From Tissierellia bacterium (GTDB lineage: Bacteria; Bacillota; Clostridia; Tissierellales; Peptoniphilaceae): DNA of 32,194 nucleotides. This document shows, one piece after another, positions 1 to 7,318 of the stretch. The DNA is taken from NCBI GenBank assembly GCA_012728755.1, contig JAAYEL010000092.1, forward strand, positions 1 through 32,194. The letters run 5' to 3'. A program made the translations under genes and the position numbers. Each line of letters begins with the position of its first letter. Within the stretch, counting starts at the first letter, position 1. The notes beneath the pieces were generated by a model. It did not search any database, was not told the origin of the DNA, and worked only from the letters and a program-made list of their open reading frames with translations.

Positions 1-8
1 CATTCGTA

Positions 9-124
9 TCTTAGGGAAAATGTGACTGAACTGTCCCTAAGAGAGTAAACAAAATCATTGTCTCTTAGGGAAAAACGAGCTAAAGTGTCCCTACGAGAAA
101 GCCAAGGTTTAGAAATCTTAGGGG
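9..124. repeat. Tandem palindromes, TCTTAGGGA arms, about 54-bp period
   Basis: Two copies of a hairpin with arms TCTTAGGGA and TCCCTAAGA are visible. Copy 1 is 9-42, with perfect 9-bp arms and a 16-nt loop. Copy 2 is 61-98, with 11-bp arms and one mismatch. The left arms start 54 bp apart (9 and 63). A further left half-site, TCTTAGGGG, lies at 116-124, about one more period on, without a matching right arm. The loops differ between copies, although both begin AAA and end TG. Function is unknown. The family may continue to the left of the window. Confidence 0.75.
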
Positions 125-138
125 TTCTTCTTAATAGA

Positions 139-170
139 GGGTTTCGCTTTAGGCGAAACCTTTCTTTTTT
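139..170 (+). terminator. Intrinsic terminator
   Basis: GGTTTCGC (140-147) pairs with GCGAAACC (153-160) around a 5-nt loop and is followed by a T-rich run to 170. It would end a + strand transcript whose gene lies left of the window or among the repeats. The matching gene is not visible. Confidence 0.75.
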
Positions 171-190
171 GGTATAGAAGGTAAAGGAAA

Positions 191-217
191 GTGGCCGGAT
201 GGCCACTATCTTTTTTT
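191..217 (+). terminator. Second intrinsic terminator in tandem
   Basis: GTGGCC (191-196) pairs with GGCCAC (201-206) around the tetraloop GGAT, then TATC and seven T residues follow. It sits about 30 bp after the first terminator and would back it up, shielding the repeat region and ATPase promoter from upstream readthrough. Confidence 0.7.
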
Positions 218-231
218 ATAGAGAAACGCTG

Positions 232-378
232 ACGTGCTAGTATTGTCAAAACCCTAAAACTAGCACGTAAACCCACCTAAAAACCTACGTGCTAGTTAGC
301 CCAAAACGCTAAAACTAGCACGTAAACCCACCTAAAAACTTACGTGCTAGTTTGACCAAAACATTAAAACTAGCACGT
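232..378. repeat. Three tandem 55-bp palindromic repeats, ACGTGCTAGT/ACTAGCACGT
   Basis: Left arms ACGTGCTAGT start at 232, 287 and 342. Right arms ACTAGCACGT start at 259, 314 and 369. The period is exactly 55 bp. The 17-nt loops share a CAAAAC-NN-TAAA core and otherwise vary. The block between successive hairpins is almost invariant: 259-296 and 314-351 differ at one of 38 positions, and this block is itself palindromic, so the array can fold in two alternative registers. There is no coding potential. The architecture resembles the 9-124 repeats but the arm sequence is unrelated. Function is unknown. A REP/BOX-like dispersed element or a protein-binding array are both possible. Confidence 0.85.
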
Positions 379-841
379 AAATGCTCAAAAAAGGTCTGCA
401 TCGAAGGATTTTCTGCTAATATATTTGGGGTTGATAGGCTTGAGTTACTAGAAAGGGGGTTATCTTTGCTTTGAATTGACCTGAAAAACTGTATTAGTTT
501 AATGTGGTAATCAAAATATTAAAATAATTTCAAAATTTGATTTTGATTTGTGTTATTTGTCTTGAATATAGAGGGAGATGGTTATAAAGTTGATTTTTAG
601 GGGGCTTTTATGTATGAAGTTGGAAATAATAATATTTATACTGGAAAATATTTGATTTAAACATATTTAGTTAAGAGACTTGATATAAGGATTTTATAAT
701 TGTAGAAATTTTTTTCATTCTACTAAAAGGTATGCTGAATATATAAATTGTATAAAAAATCATTATTTTTGTTAAATTTGAAAAGGGCAAATTTTGTGGG
801 AATTTTTTAGGGAAATTTTGTGAAAAAATTTGATAAGTTTT
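379..841. other. AT-rich intergenic stretch without a supported gene
   Basis: This stretch is very A/T rich, with many stops in all frames. It includes a direct repeat AAATTTTGTG at 789-798 and 813-822 (24 bp apart). The only reading frames are short and lack a recognisable product. I see no tRNA, riboswitch or terminator here. Confidence 0.6.
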
Positions 842-870
842 TTGATTTTTGAATATAACGGGTGTATAAT
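842..870 (+). promoter_or_regulatory. Promoter of the V/A-ATPase operon
   Basis: TTGATT (842-847), a 17-bp spacer and a perfect TATAAT (865-870) form a sigma-A-type promoter. Initiation near 877 would give a leader of about 100 nt before the first ATPase gene at 977. No other strong promoter-like pair was seen between it and that gene. Confidence 0.7.
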
Positions 871-976
871 AAGTCACGAATAAATACTGATTGTTTTGTT
901 CTTCTAAGATTTGAGCATATAGCTTGATTTGAAGGTCTTATTGGATCGAAGTGGTTAGTGTTTGGAAGGAGGCATT

Positions 977-1288
977 ATGGAAGTAGATGTTATCAGAGAA
1001 CTTATTTCTTTAGATAGAGAAGCTCAAAAAAGAGTTGAACAAGCCCATGAGATGAAGGTGAATTTGATTAAGAAAATCGCTGAAGATAAGAATAAAATTT
1101 CAAAAGAAGCTTGGGAAGAAGTAAAGAGAGAAGTTGATATAAGGAAAAAGGAATTGGATCAAGAGATACAAAATGAAGCCCAAGAAAATATGAATAGTTT
1201 TAAAGAGGTTTCAAGTAAAATTGAAACTATTTTTAATGAAAATAAAGAAGCCTGGCTAGATGAATTGTTTTCTCGTTGTATTGAATAG
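977..1288 (+). CDS. V/A-type ATPase peripheral-stalk subunit G/H-like
   Basis: A 103-residue, highly charged, almost entirely helical protein with a coiled-coil-like pattern and no membrane segment. This fits the small G/H stator subunit that pairs with subunit E in V/A-type ATPases (NtpF in Enterococcus naming). It is first in the ATPase operon, 15 bp before subunit C. The ATG at 977 is chosen over an in-frame TTG at 962 because the ribosome binding site AGGAGG (967-972) lies inside that extension. The assignment rests on position and coiled-coil character, since this family has little conserved sequence. Confidence 0.75.
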   Translation: MEVDVIRELISLDREAQKRVEQAHEMKVNLIKKIAEDKNKISKEAWEEVKREVDIRKKELDQEIQNEAQENMNSFKEVSSKIETIFNENKEAWLDELFSRCIE

Positions 1289-1303
1289 ATTGGGAGGAAG
1301 GAT

Positions 1304-2338
1304 ATGTCATATGCTGCTGGTGCCATGAGTGCTAAGGCAAAAGCAATGTTTGGTAATCGTATTAAAGCATCTGATTATCAAATATTATTGCAGAAAAAAA
1401 CTATTTCAGAAATAGCTTCTTACCTAAAAAAAGAAACATACTTTAGCAATGTATTATCTGGCATTAATGAGGTATCGGTTCATAGAGGGCAATTAGAAGC
1501 TTTGATTAGATTAGATCTATTTGATAGATTTAGTAACTTGATTAGATACTATAACACTGAGGAAAGTGAATTTTACAAATATATTATTATTGAGATTGAG
1601 ATAGAACAGATTTTGGGAAGGATTAGAGCTTTTGAGATTTCAGATAATATTAATTTTATCTCAAAAATACCAACATATTTAGGCAAATATACTACATTTG
1701 ATATCAATAAATTATTGAACATTAAAGATTACGACGAATTATTAGATTTACTTAGAAATACAGATTATTATCCGATTATTAACCAATATAAAGTCGATGA
1801 TATTTCCGACTTTGATTTTAACTCTTTTGAATCAGCGTTAAGAAAATACTACTATGACAAAGTACTTAAGATACTAGATAAGGAATTTAGTGGAAAAGTA
1901 AAAAGTGATATTAAAGATGTTTACTTAACACGTATCGAACTTGAGAATATAACAAGAATCTATCGTCTCAAGAAATATTTTAATACACCACCAGAGGAAA
2001 TAAGAAAACTTTTGGTTCCAATGTATTTGAGAATCAGTAAAAAAGAATTAGATGAAATGATTGATCATGTAGATGCTGATAAGATTTTTGATTATTTAGG
2101 TCAGACATCATATAAGCATTATATGGATGATAAGCAAAACATGTATATCGATTACCATACAAAAATGATACATTTTAACATTAATAAGAAATACCTAATG
2201 TTTAGTAGTGAACCGGATTTGGTCTTATTCACTTATATGGTGCTATCGGAAGTTGAGATACAAAATATCGTTGATATTATTGAAGGAGCTAGATATAATA
2301 TCGCATCAGAAAAAATAGAACAATTACTTATATATTAG
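1304..2338 (+). CDS. ntpC: V/A-type ATP synthase subunit C
   Basis: A 344-residue soluble helical protein of the V0D/AC39 family. It is the socket that links the central shaft (subunits D and F) to the membrane rotor ring. Family-like features are the N-terminal AGAMSAKAKAMFGNRI segment, which resembles the usual opening seen in bacterial subunit C, and the regular three-repeat helical length. The start is supported by a GGGAGGAAGG ribosome binding site. It lies 15 bp after the G/H-like gene and 12 bp before subunit I, as expected for co-transcription. Confidence 0.9.
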   Translation: MSYAAGAMSAKAKAMFGNRIKASDYQILLQKKTISEIASYLKKETYFSNVLSGINEVSVHRGQLEALIRLDLFDRFSNLIRYYNTEESEFYKYIIIEIEIEQILGRIRAFEISDNINFISKIPTYLGKYTTFDINKLLNIKDYDELLDLLRNTDYYPIINQYKVDDISDFDFNSFESALRKYYYDKVLKILDKEFSGKVKSDIKDVYLTRIELENITRIYRLKKYFNTPPEEIRKLLVPMYLRISKKELDEMIDHVDADKIFDYLGQTSYKHYMDDKQNMYIDYHTKMIHFNINKKYLMFSSEPDLVLFTYMVLSEVEIQNIVDIIEGARYNIASEKIEQLLIY

Positions 2339-2350
2339 AAAGGAGGATTT

Positions 2351-3154
2351 ATGGCAATTACTAAAATGAATCTAGTTACGATTCAGACTAATGTTAGTGA
2401 CTATGATGATGTACTAATTAAATGTGCTAACTCAAAGTTATTTCACCCTGAATTGGCAGCTAGTGTTGTTAAGGATGAAGAGAATGCAAAGCTATTAACT
2501 GAAGAAAACATTTATTCAGATTATGTTAATACATTAAAGAACATCGCAAATAGTATTGGTCTTGAGATGACTCCAAAAGCGAATTCAAATAGAGAATATA
2601 CTGTTGAGGAAATAGTAGAATTCATTCGTGAAGTAGAAAATCAATTTAAGGAAATTAGTGATTCTGTTGAGACTTATGTATTAACAGATGATGATAAAAC
2701 CGCATTGGATGCACTAAAAGAATTTGATTTTAAGGAATTTCACGAAACACAGTATGTGGCTTTTGGTATGGGACGTTTACCAATTGAGAATCTTAAAAAG
2801 TTAAGGCTGTTAGAAGATAAGAAGTTTGTGATGACAAAGCTTCATACCACATCACATTATCATTGGATACTTTATGCGACAACAAATACTTATTTGAAAG
2901 AGACAAAAAAAATCATGGCAGGTATGTTTCTTGAAGAAATAATGATACCTCATGTTGATAGTAAAAAAGTAATAACAAAGTATGAAGATCAATTAGTGGA
3001 CATATATACATATTGTTTTAATAGAAGCAAGTTATTTGAGCTTCATCATTATGTATCGATCATCGAAGGTAAATATACGATTGTGGGATTTGTTCCGGCT
3101 AAGAAAGTTGATGAGTTTAAGGGGAAATTGAAGGGTTGTATACGAATTTGGTAG
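2351..3154 (+). CDS. ntpI: V/A-type ATP synthase subunit I, N-terminal part (frameshifted)
   Basis: A 267-residue reading frame giving the cytoplasmic domain of subunit I (subunit a), which ties the peripheral stalks to the membrane motor. It starts at an ATG with an AAAGGAGG ribosome binding site. The sequence ends in a family-like VPAKKVDEFKGKLKG stretch and then runs into eight out-of-family residues and a stop at 3152-3154. The rest of subunit I continues in another frame from 3136. A single missing base between about 3120 and 3154 would join the two into one 608-residue protein, close to but somewhat shorter than the family's roughly 650. The homopolymers GGGG (3121-3124), AAA (3125-3127) and GGG (3133-3135) lie exactly there. 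A sequencing error and a real mutation cannot be told apart here. Confidence 0.85.
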   Translation: MAITKMNLVTIQTNVSDYDDVLIKCANSKLFHPELAASVVKDEENAKLLTEENIYSDYVNTLKNIANSIGLEMTPKANSNREYTVEEIVEFIREVENQFKEISDSVETYVLTDDDKTALDALKEFDFKEFHETQYVAFGMGRLPIENLKKLRLLEDKKFVMTKLHTTSHYHWILYATTNTYLKETKKIMAGMFLEEIMIPHVDSKKVITKYEDQLVDIYTYCFNRSKLFELHHYVSIIEGKYTIVGFVPAKKVDEFKGKLKGCIRIW

Positions 3155-4176
3155 TATCAGAACCAAGTGAAAAACCTCAATTGACTCCACCTACATTATT
3201 AAAAAATAATTGGTTCTTTAGACCATTTGAGCTTTTTGTAGATATGTATAGCTTACCAGCTTATAGCGATTTTGATCCTACAGTTTTTGTGGCAATTACT
3301 TATTGTTTGCTATTTGGGATTATGTTCGGTGATGTTGGACAGGGATTGTTGTTACTAATTGGTGGTTTACTAATCGAAGCCAAAACAAAGAATAAATTGG
3401 CTGGTGTTATCGGTCGTGTCGGTATCACATCAATGATTTTTGGATTCTTGTTTGGGTCCGTGTTTGGATATGAAAAAGTATTAACTCCAGTACACGAAGG
3501 TCTTTTTGGCATAAGAGGAAAATTATTTCACGTAATGGCAAACTCAAGCACGATGGTATTATTAATTGGTGCTGTATTAATTGGCGCAGTTTTAATACTC
3601 ACAACTATGATTGTAAATATGTTATTGAATATTAAGCATAAAAAATGGGGTGAAGTCTTATTTAGTCAAAATGGTTTAGCTGGTTTTATCTTTTATGGAT
3701 ATCTTCTTTTAGGCATCGGATTACCAGTTCTTTATCCTGGAGTGAATATAATGACTAAGCCTCTTATGGCAATTTTTATAGGAGTTCCTGTACTATTGTT
3801 CTTCTTCAAGGAACCTTTGACACATCTAATCGAAGGAAAAGGTATAGTTCCTAAAGGTGGCTGGGGTGGTTTCATATTGGAAACATTCTTTGAAGTTTTT
3901 GAAATCATGCTAAGCTTTGTTACTAACTCAATGTCATATCTTCGTGTAGGCGGATTCGTATTGAGCCACGCTGGAATGATGCTTGTAGTTATGACTCTTG
4001 TTGAAATGACAGGAGGTGCAGGACCTGTAGTACTAATTATTGGTAACCTATTTGTTATGGCATTAGAAGGATTAATTGTAGGTATACAAACCCTACGTCT
4101 AGAATATTATGAAATGTTTAGCCGTTACTTTACTGGCGGCGGAAGAAAATTTACGCTTATGGCGTCTAAAAACTAA
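3136..4176 (+). CDS. ntpI: V/A-type ATP synthase subunit I, C-terminal membrane part (frameshifted)
   Basis: A 346-residue frame holding the membrane half of subunit I, the stator of the ion channel. It begins with the linker to the pore domain (PPTLLKNNWFFRPFEL), then the conserved DFDPT segment and about seven or eight membrane helices. R270 in SYLRVGGF and R321 in TLRLEYYEMF match the two arginines that face the rotor carboxylate in this family. It has no ribosome binding site of its own at the TTG 3136, and an in-frame TAA lies at 3118-3120. It is therefore not an independent gene but the continuation of the 2351 frame. As the sequence stands, this half would not be translated normally. 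Loss of it should abolish coupling, so an error in the consensus is plausible. Confidence 0.85.
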   Translation: MYTNLVVSEPSEKPQLTPPTLLKNNWFFRPFELFVDMYSLPAYSDFDPTVFVAITYCLLFGIMFGDVGQGLLLLIGGLLIEAKTKNKLAGVIGRVGITSMIFGFLFGSVFGYEKVLTPVHEGLFGIRGKLFHVMANSSTMVLLIGAVLIGAVLILTTMIVNMLLNIKHKKWGEVLFSQNGLAGFIFYGYLLLGIGLPVLYPGVNIMTKPLMAIFIGVPVLLFFFKEPLTHLIEGKGIVPKGGWGGFILETFFEVFEIMLSFVTNSMSYLRVGGFVLSHAGMMLVVMTLVEMTGGAGPVVLIIGNLFVMALEGLIVGIQTLRLEYYEMFSRYFTGGGRKFTLMASKN

Positions 4177-4187
4177 GGAGGAAAATT

Positions 4188-4628
4188 ATGTTATCTATAT
4201 TTGAAATGTTTTTACCACTAATCGCAGTAGTACTTGCGATATTACCACTAATTATTATGGCTAGAAATCCAGAAGCAAGCAAAAATGGAAAAGTCAAACT
4301 TATATCTCAAACCTCAATATTTGCAGGTGTATTTGTGTTAGCAATGGTATTTCAGCTAAATCAATTCTCATTAGCTGCAGGAGAAGTTGCTGTAAATGCT
4401 ATAACAGGAACTAATGCACAAGGTTTAGGATTTTTAGCAGCTGCTTTAGCAACATCAGCTTCAGCAATAGGAGCAGGTATAGCAGTAGCTGCAGCAGCAC
4501 CAGCAGCAATTGGTGCGATATCTGAAAATTCTGAAAACTTTGGTAAAGCTATTATCTTCGTAGCTCTTGGAGAAGGGGTTGCTATATACGGTCTTTTAAT
4601 ATCTATATTAATAATCAACAAATTATAG
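4188..4628 (+). CDS. ntpK: V/A-type ATP synthase subunit K (rotor ring proteolipid)
   Basis: A 146-residue membrane protein. Residues 78-146 form a classic rotor hairpin: a Gly/Ala-rich helix (GLGFLAAALATSASAIGAG), a polar loop (ISENSENFGK) and a second helix carrying the ion-binding glutamate E129 in VALGEGVAIYG. Residues 1-65 form two ordinary hydrophobic helices that lack the Gly-rich packing and the carboxylate, so only one ion site per polypeptide is visible. Some clostridial K subunits show this layout, unlike the duplicated hairpins of E. hirae NtpK. No glutamine of the Enterococcus Na+ site is obvious, so H+ versus Na+ use is open. Ribosome binding site is AAGGAGG. Confidence 0.88.
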   Translation: MLSIFEMFLPLIAVVLAILPLIIMARNPEASKNGKVKLISQTSIFAGVFVLAMVFQLNQFSLAAGEVAVNAITGTNAQGLGFLAAALATSASAIGAGIAVAAAAPAAIGAISENSENFGKAIIFVALGEGVAIYGLLISILIINKL

Positions 4629-4638
4629 GAGGCGTTTT

Positions 4639-4947
4639 GTGAAAGCTTTTTGTATTAGTGACAATATAGACACACAAATTGGTTTAAGGCTTGCTGGTAT
4701 CGAAGGAGTGGTATTAAGAGAGAGAGAAGATATCTTAAATCAACTTAATGCATGTATTCAAGATGAAGAAATAGCAATAGTCTTGATGACTACAAGAATT
4801 GTGAATACCTGTCCTGATATCATCTTTAATATGAAACTGACATCACACAAACCTTTGTTAGTAGAGATTCCAGATCGTCATGGATCAGCTAAAGTAGGGG
4901 AGACTATAGACCGTTATATTAGTGAAGCAATAGGACTAAAACTGTGA
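4639..4947 (+). CDS. ntpG: V/A-type ATP synthase subunit F
   Basis: A 102-residue protein of the ATP-synthase F family (NtpG in Enterococcus naming), a small Rossmann-like subunit that binds subunit D in the rotating shaft. Visible features are the opening FCISDNIDTQIGLRLAGIEG, the IAIVLMTTRI strand and the KPLLVEIPDRHG segment typical of the family. The start is GTG at 4639. Its AGGAGG ribosome binding site (4627-4632) overlaps the subunit K stop codon, suggesting coupled translation. Confidence 0.88.
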   Translation: MKAFCISDNIDTQIGLRLAGIEGVVLREREDILNQLNACIQDEEIAIVLMTTRIVNTCPDIIFNMKLTSHKPLLVEIPDRHGSAKVGETIDRYISEAIGLKL

Positions 4948-4957
4948 GGAAAAGAAT

Positions 4958-5542
4958 ATGATAAATGATAATGAAGTCCTTCAAAAAATAACTGAAGATA
5001 TTAATGATCAAGCGTCTATAGTTGTAGAAGTAATATATTATGAAGCTGATTCATTAGAACAAGATCAAATTAGAGTTTTTAAAGAGGGACTAAGCAAAGA
5101 AATAGAAACATATAAAGAAAAAGAATTAAGTGAATTAACTTTATTAGCAGCTACTCAAGCTTCTCAAAACAAGTTAAAAACAAAAAGAGATTTATTAGCC
5201 ATTAGACAAGGTTTAGTAGATGAGCTAGTCGTGCAAGTTAGCGAAAAATTAAAAGATTTCGTAGCTTCTAATGAGTATAGTAAATTCTTAGAAAAAAAAG
5301 TAGACTTACTATCTCTTAACGATGATGAGGGCTACTTTGAGATAAGAGAAGAAGATGTAGATTTGCTTAAGAGCATCTTAAAGAAAAAATCACTTAATAC
5401 AGAAATAAGAGTATCTAATCTTCGAATTGGAGGATTTAGATATACAAATTTATCTAAAGGATATGAAGTTGATCATACTTTAGAAACAAGTTTAAAAAAC
5501 CAAATTCAGTGGTTTAGAAACCATTCTGGATTTACTATATAG
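4958..5542 (+). CDS. ntpE: V/A-type ATP synthase subunit E (peripheral stalk)
   Basis: A 194-residue protein with a charged helical N-terminal half and a mixed C-terminal half, the usual subunit E pattern. Subunit E pairs with the G/H subunit to form the stator stalks that hold the A3B3 head. The family's C-terminal GGFRYTN-like segment is seen at about residues 152-158. It lies between subunits F and A, 10 bp after F and 15 bp before A, and has a GAGGAAAAG ribosome binding site. Confidence 0.85.
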   Translation: MINDNEVLQKITEDINDQASIVVEVIYYEADSLEQDQIRVFKEGLSKEIETYKEKELSELTLLAATQASQNKLKTKRDLLAIRQGLVDELVVQVSEKLKDFVASNEYSKFLEKKVDLLSLNDDEGYFEIREEDVDLLKSILKKKSLNTEIRVSNLRIGGFRYTNLSKGYEVDHTLETSLKNQIQWFRNHSGFTI

Positions 5543-5557
5543 AAAGCAGGGTGAAAT

Positions 5558-7306
5558 ATGAATAATACAGTTTATTCTATTAATGGTCCCGTAGTTACAG
5601 TGAAAAATGCTAGCGACTTTAAGATGCTAGAAATGGTTTTTGTTGGAAATGCAAGACATTTAGGTGAAGTAATTGGTATTACTGATGCTAAAACAACAAT
5701 CCAGGTATACGAGTCAACTACAGGGCTTAAACCAGGAGAACCAGTATTTTCTTCAGGAAATTTACTATCAGCACATTTGGGCCCTGGAATTATCAAGAAT
5801 ATTTTTGATGGGATTCAAAGACCACTTAAAGAAATAGCAAAAACTCAAGGAGCCTTTCTATCTCAAGGTCAAGCCGTCCCATCACTTGATGAAGAAAAGA
5901 GCTGGGATGTTACTATAAAAGTTAAGGAAGGAGATTTAGTAAAAGGTGGAGACATCTTTGCTACTTGTCCAGAAACAGATTTGATAGAACATAGAAGTAT
6001 GATTCCAGTTAATTTAGCAGGTAAGATAGTAGAAGTAGTTAATGATGGAAAATACAAAATTACAGATGTATTAGTTAAACTTGAAGATGACATGGGTGAA
6101 GTCCACAACATAACTTTGGTCCAACAATGGCCTATTAGAACTCCTAGACCTGTTAAAAAACGTAATCCAATCTCAATTCCATTAATAACAGGACAAAGAG
6201 TAATCGACACTCTATTTCCAATAGCAAAGGGTGGAGCAGCAGCTGTACCTGGTGGATTTGGTGCAGGAAAGACAATGACTCAACATCAAATAGCAAAATG
6301 GTGTGATGCTGATATAATCGTTTATGTTGGATGCGGAGAACGTGGAAACGAAATGACACAAGTATTGGAAGAGTTTAGTGAACTAGTAGACCCAAAATCT
6401 GGCAAACTATTATTAGATAGGACAGTTTTGATAGCTAATACGTCAAACATGCCAGTAGCGGCTAGAGAAGCAAGCATATATACCGGCATCACATTAGCTG
6501 AATACTATCGTGATATGGGTTATCATGTTGCGATTATGGCGGATTCAACATCTCGTTGGGCTGAAGCCCTTCGTGAGATATCTGGACGTTTGGAAGAAAT
6601 GCCAGCTGAAGAAGGATTTCCAGCATATTTACCTTCAAGAATATCTCAATTTTATGAACGTTCAGGATATATGGAAAATCTAAATGATACACAAGGTTCT
6701 GTTACTATAATTGGTGCAGTATCACCACAAGGTGCAGACTTTTCTGAACCGGTAACTCAAAATACTAAAAGATTTGTTCGTGCTTTTTGGGCACTAGATA
6801 AGTCATTAGCCTATGCTAGACATTTCCCAGCAATCAACTGGAATATTAGTTATAGTGAGTATTTTGATGACTTAGAAAAATGGTATAAGGAAAATGTCGC
6901 TAGAGACTTTTCATCTCTTAGAAATGAGATGGTACAAATTCTTCATGAAGAAAGTCAACTTATGGAGATAGTAAAATTAATTGGTTCAGATGTGTTGCCA
7001 GATGACCAAAAGCTAGTAATTGAGATAGCAAAGGTAATTCGTGTAGGATTTTTGCAACAAAATGCATTTCACCCAGATGATACATTTGTACCTTTTGAAA
7101 AACAATATAAAATGTTAAAGGTTATCTCATATCTTTATGAGCAAACAAAGACATATATAGCTAAAAAAGTTCCAGTAAGTCTTATCGCTAAGACCGGAAT
7201 TTTCGATCTAATTATCAAGATTAAATATGATATACCAAATAATAATATTGCATTGCTAGACACTTACTATGATAAGATAGACGATGCTCTAAAAACCATT
7301 CTTTAG
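5558..7306 (+). CDS. ntpA: V/A-type ATP synthase catalytic subunit A
   Basis: A 582-residue catalytic subunit, normal in length. The P-loop GGFGAGKT is at 232-239, the catalytic glutamate is E261 in GCGERGNEM, and the Walker B/sensor segment VAIMADSTSRWAEALRE is at 324-340. The N-terminal beta-barrel and the non-homologous insert typical of A subunits (about 110-190) are both present. It forms the A3B3 head with the next gene and hydrolyses or makes ATP. The ribosome binding site is relatively weak (GCAGGGTGA), unlike its neighbours. All catalytic residues are intact, so the enzyme is expected to be active if subunit I is. Confidence 0.97.
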   Translation: MNNTVYSINGPVVTVKNASDFKMLEMVFVGNARHLGEVIGITDAKTTIQVYESTTGLKPGEPVFSSGNLLSAHLGPGIIKNIFDGIQRPLKEIAKTQGAFLSQGQAVPSLDEEKSWDVTIKVKEGDLVKGGDIFATCPETDLIEHRSMIPVNLAGKIVEVVNDGKYKITDVLVKLEDDMGEVHNITLVQQWPIRTPRPVKKRNPISIPLITGQRVIDTLFPIAKGGAAAVPGGFGAGKTMTQHQIAKWCDADIIVYVGCGERGNEMTQVLEEFSELVDPKSGKLLLDRTVLIANTSNMPVAAREASIYTGITLAEYYRDMGYHVAIMADSTSRWAEALREISGRLEEMPAEEGFPAYLPSRISQFYERSGYMENLNDTQGSVTIIGAVSPQGADFSEPVTQNTKRFVRAFWALDKSLAYARHFPAINWNISYSEYFDDLEKWYKENVARDFSSLRNEMVQILHEESQLMEIVKLIGSDVLPDDQKLVIEIAKVIRVGFLQQNAFHPDDTFVPFEKQYKMLKVISYLYEQTKTYIAKKVPVSLIAKTGIFDLIIKIKYDIPNNNIALLDTYYDKIDDALKTIL

Positions 7307-7318
7307 AAAGGAGATGTT

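Noticed and set aside
232-378. CRISPR array
   Set aside because: The 38-bp blocks could look like repeats, but the would-be spacers are only 17 nt and share a CAAAAC-NN-TAAA core. There are only two or three units and no cas genes nearby.
610-660. 16-codon + strand frame with AGGGGG just upstream
   Set aside because: The frame is too short and not like a known leader peptide, and no promoter pairs with it. I cannot support it as a gene.
671-877. Minus-strand reading frame of 68 residues
   Set aside because: It is low-complexity (K, N, F, I rich), lies in the most AT-rich stretch, has no clear ribosome binding site or family features, and overlaps the ATPase promoter.
3119-3154. Programmed -1 frameshift in ntpI
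   Set aside because: The codons AAG GGG AAA TTG do not give a canonical slippery heptamer (the A-site tRNA would mispair on GAA). No downstream stimulator was evident, and subunit I genes are not known for this.
4361-4621. Minus-strand frames opposite ntpK, the PTS-like gene, hutI and others
   Set aside because: They are antisense shadows of strongly coding genes and show biased composition, no ribosome binding sites and no family features.
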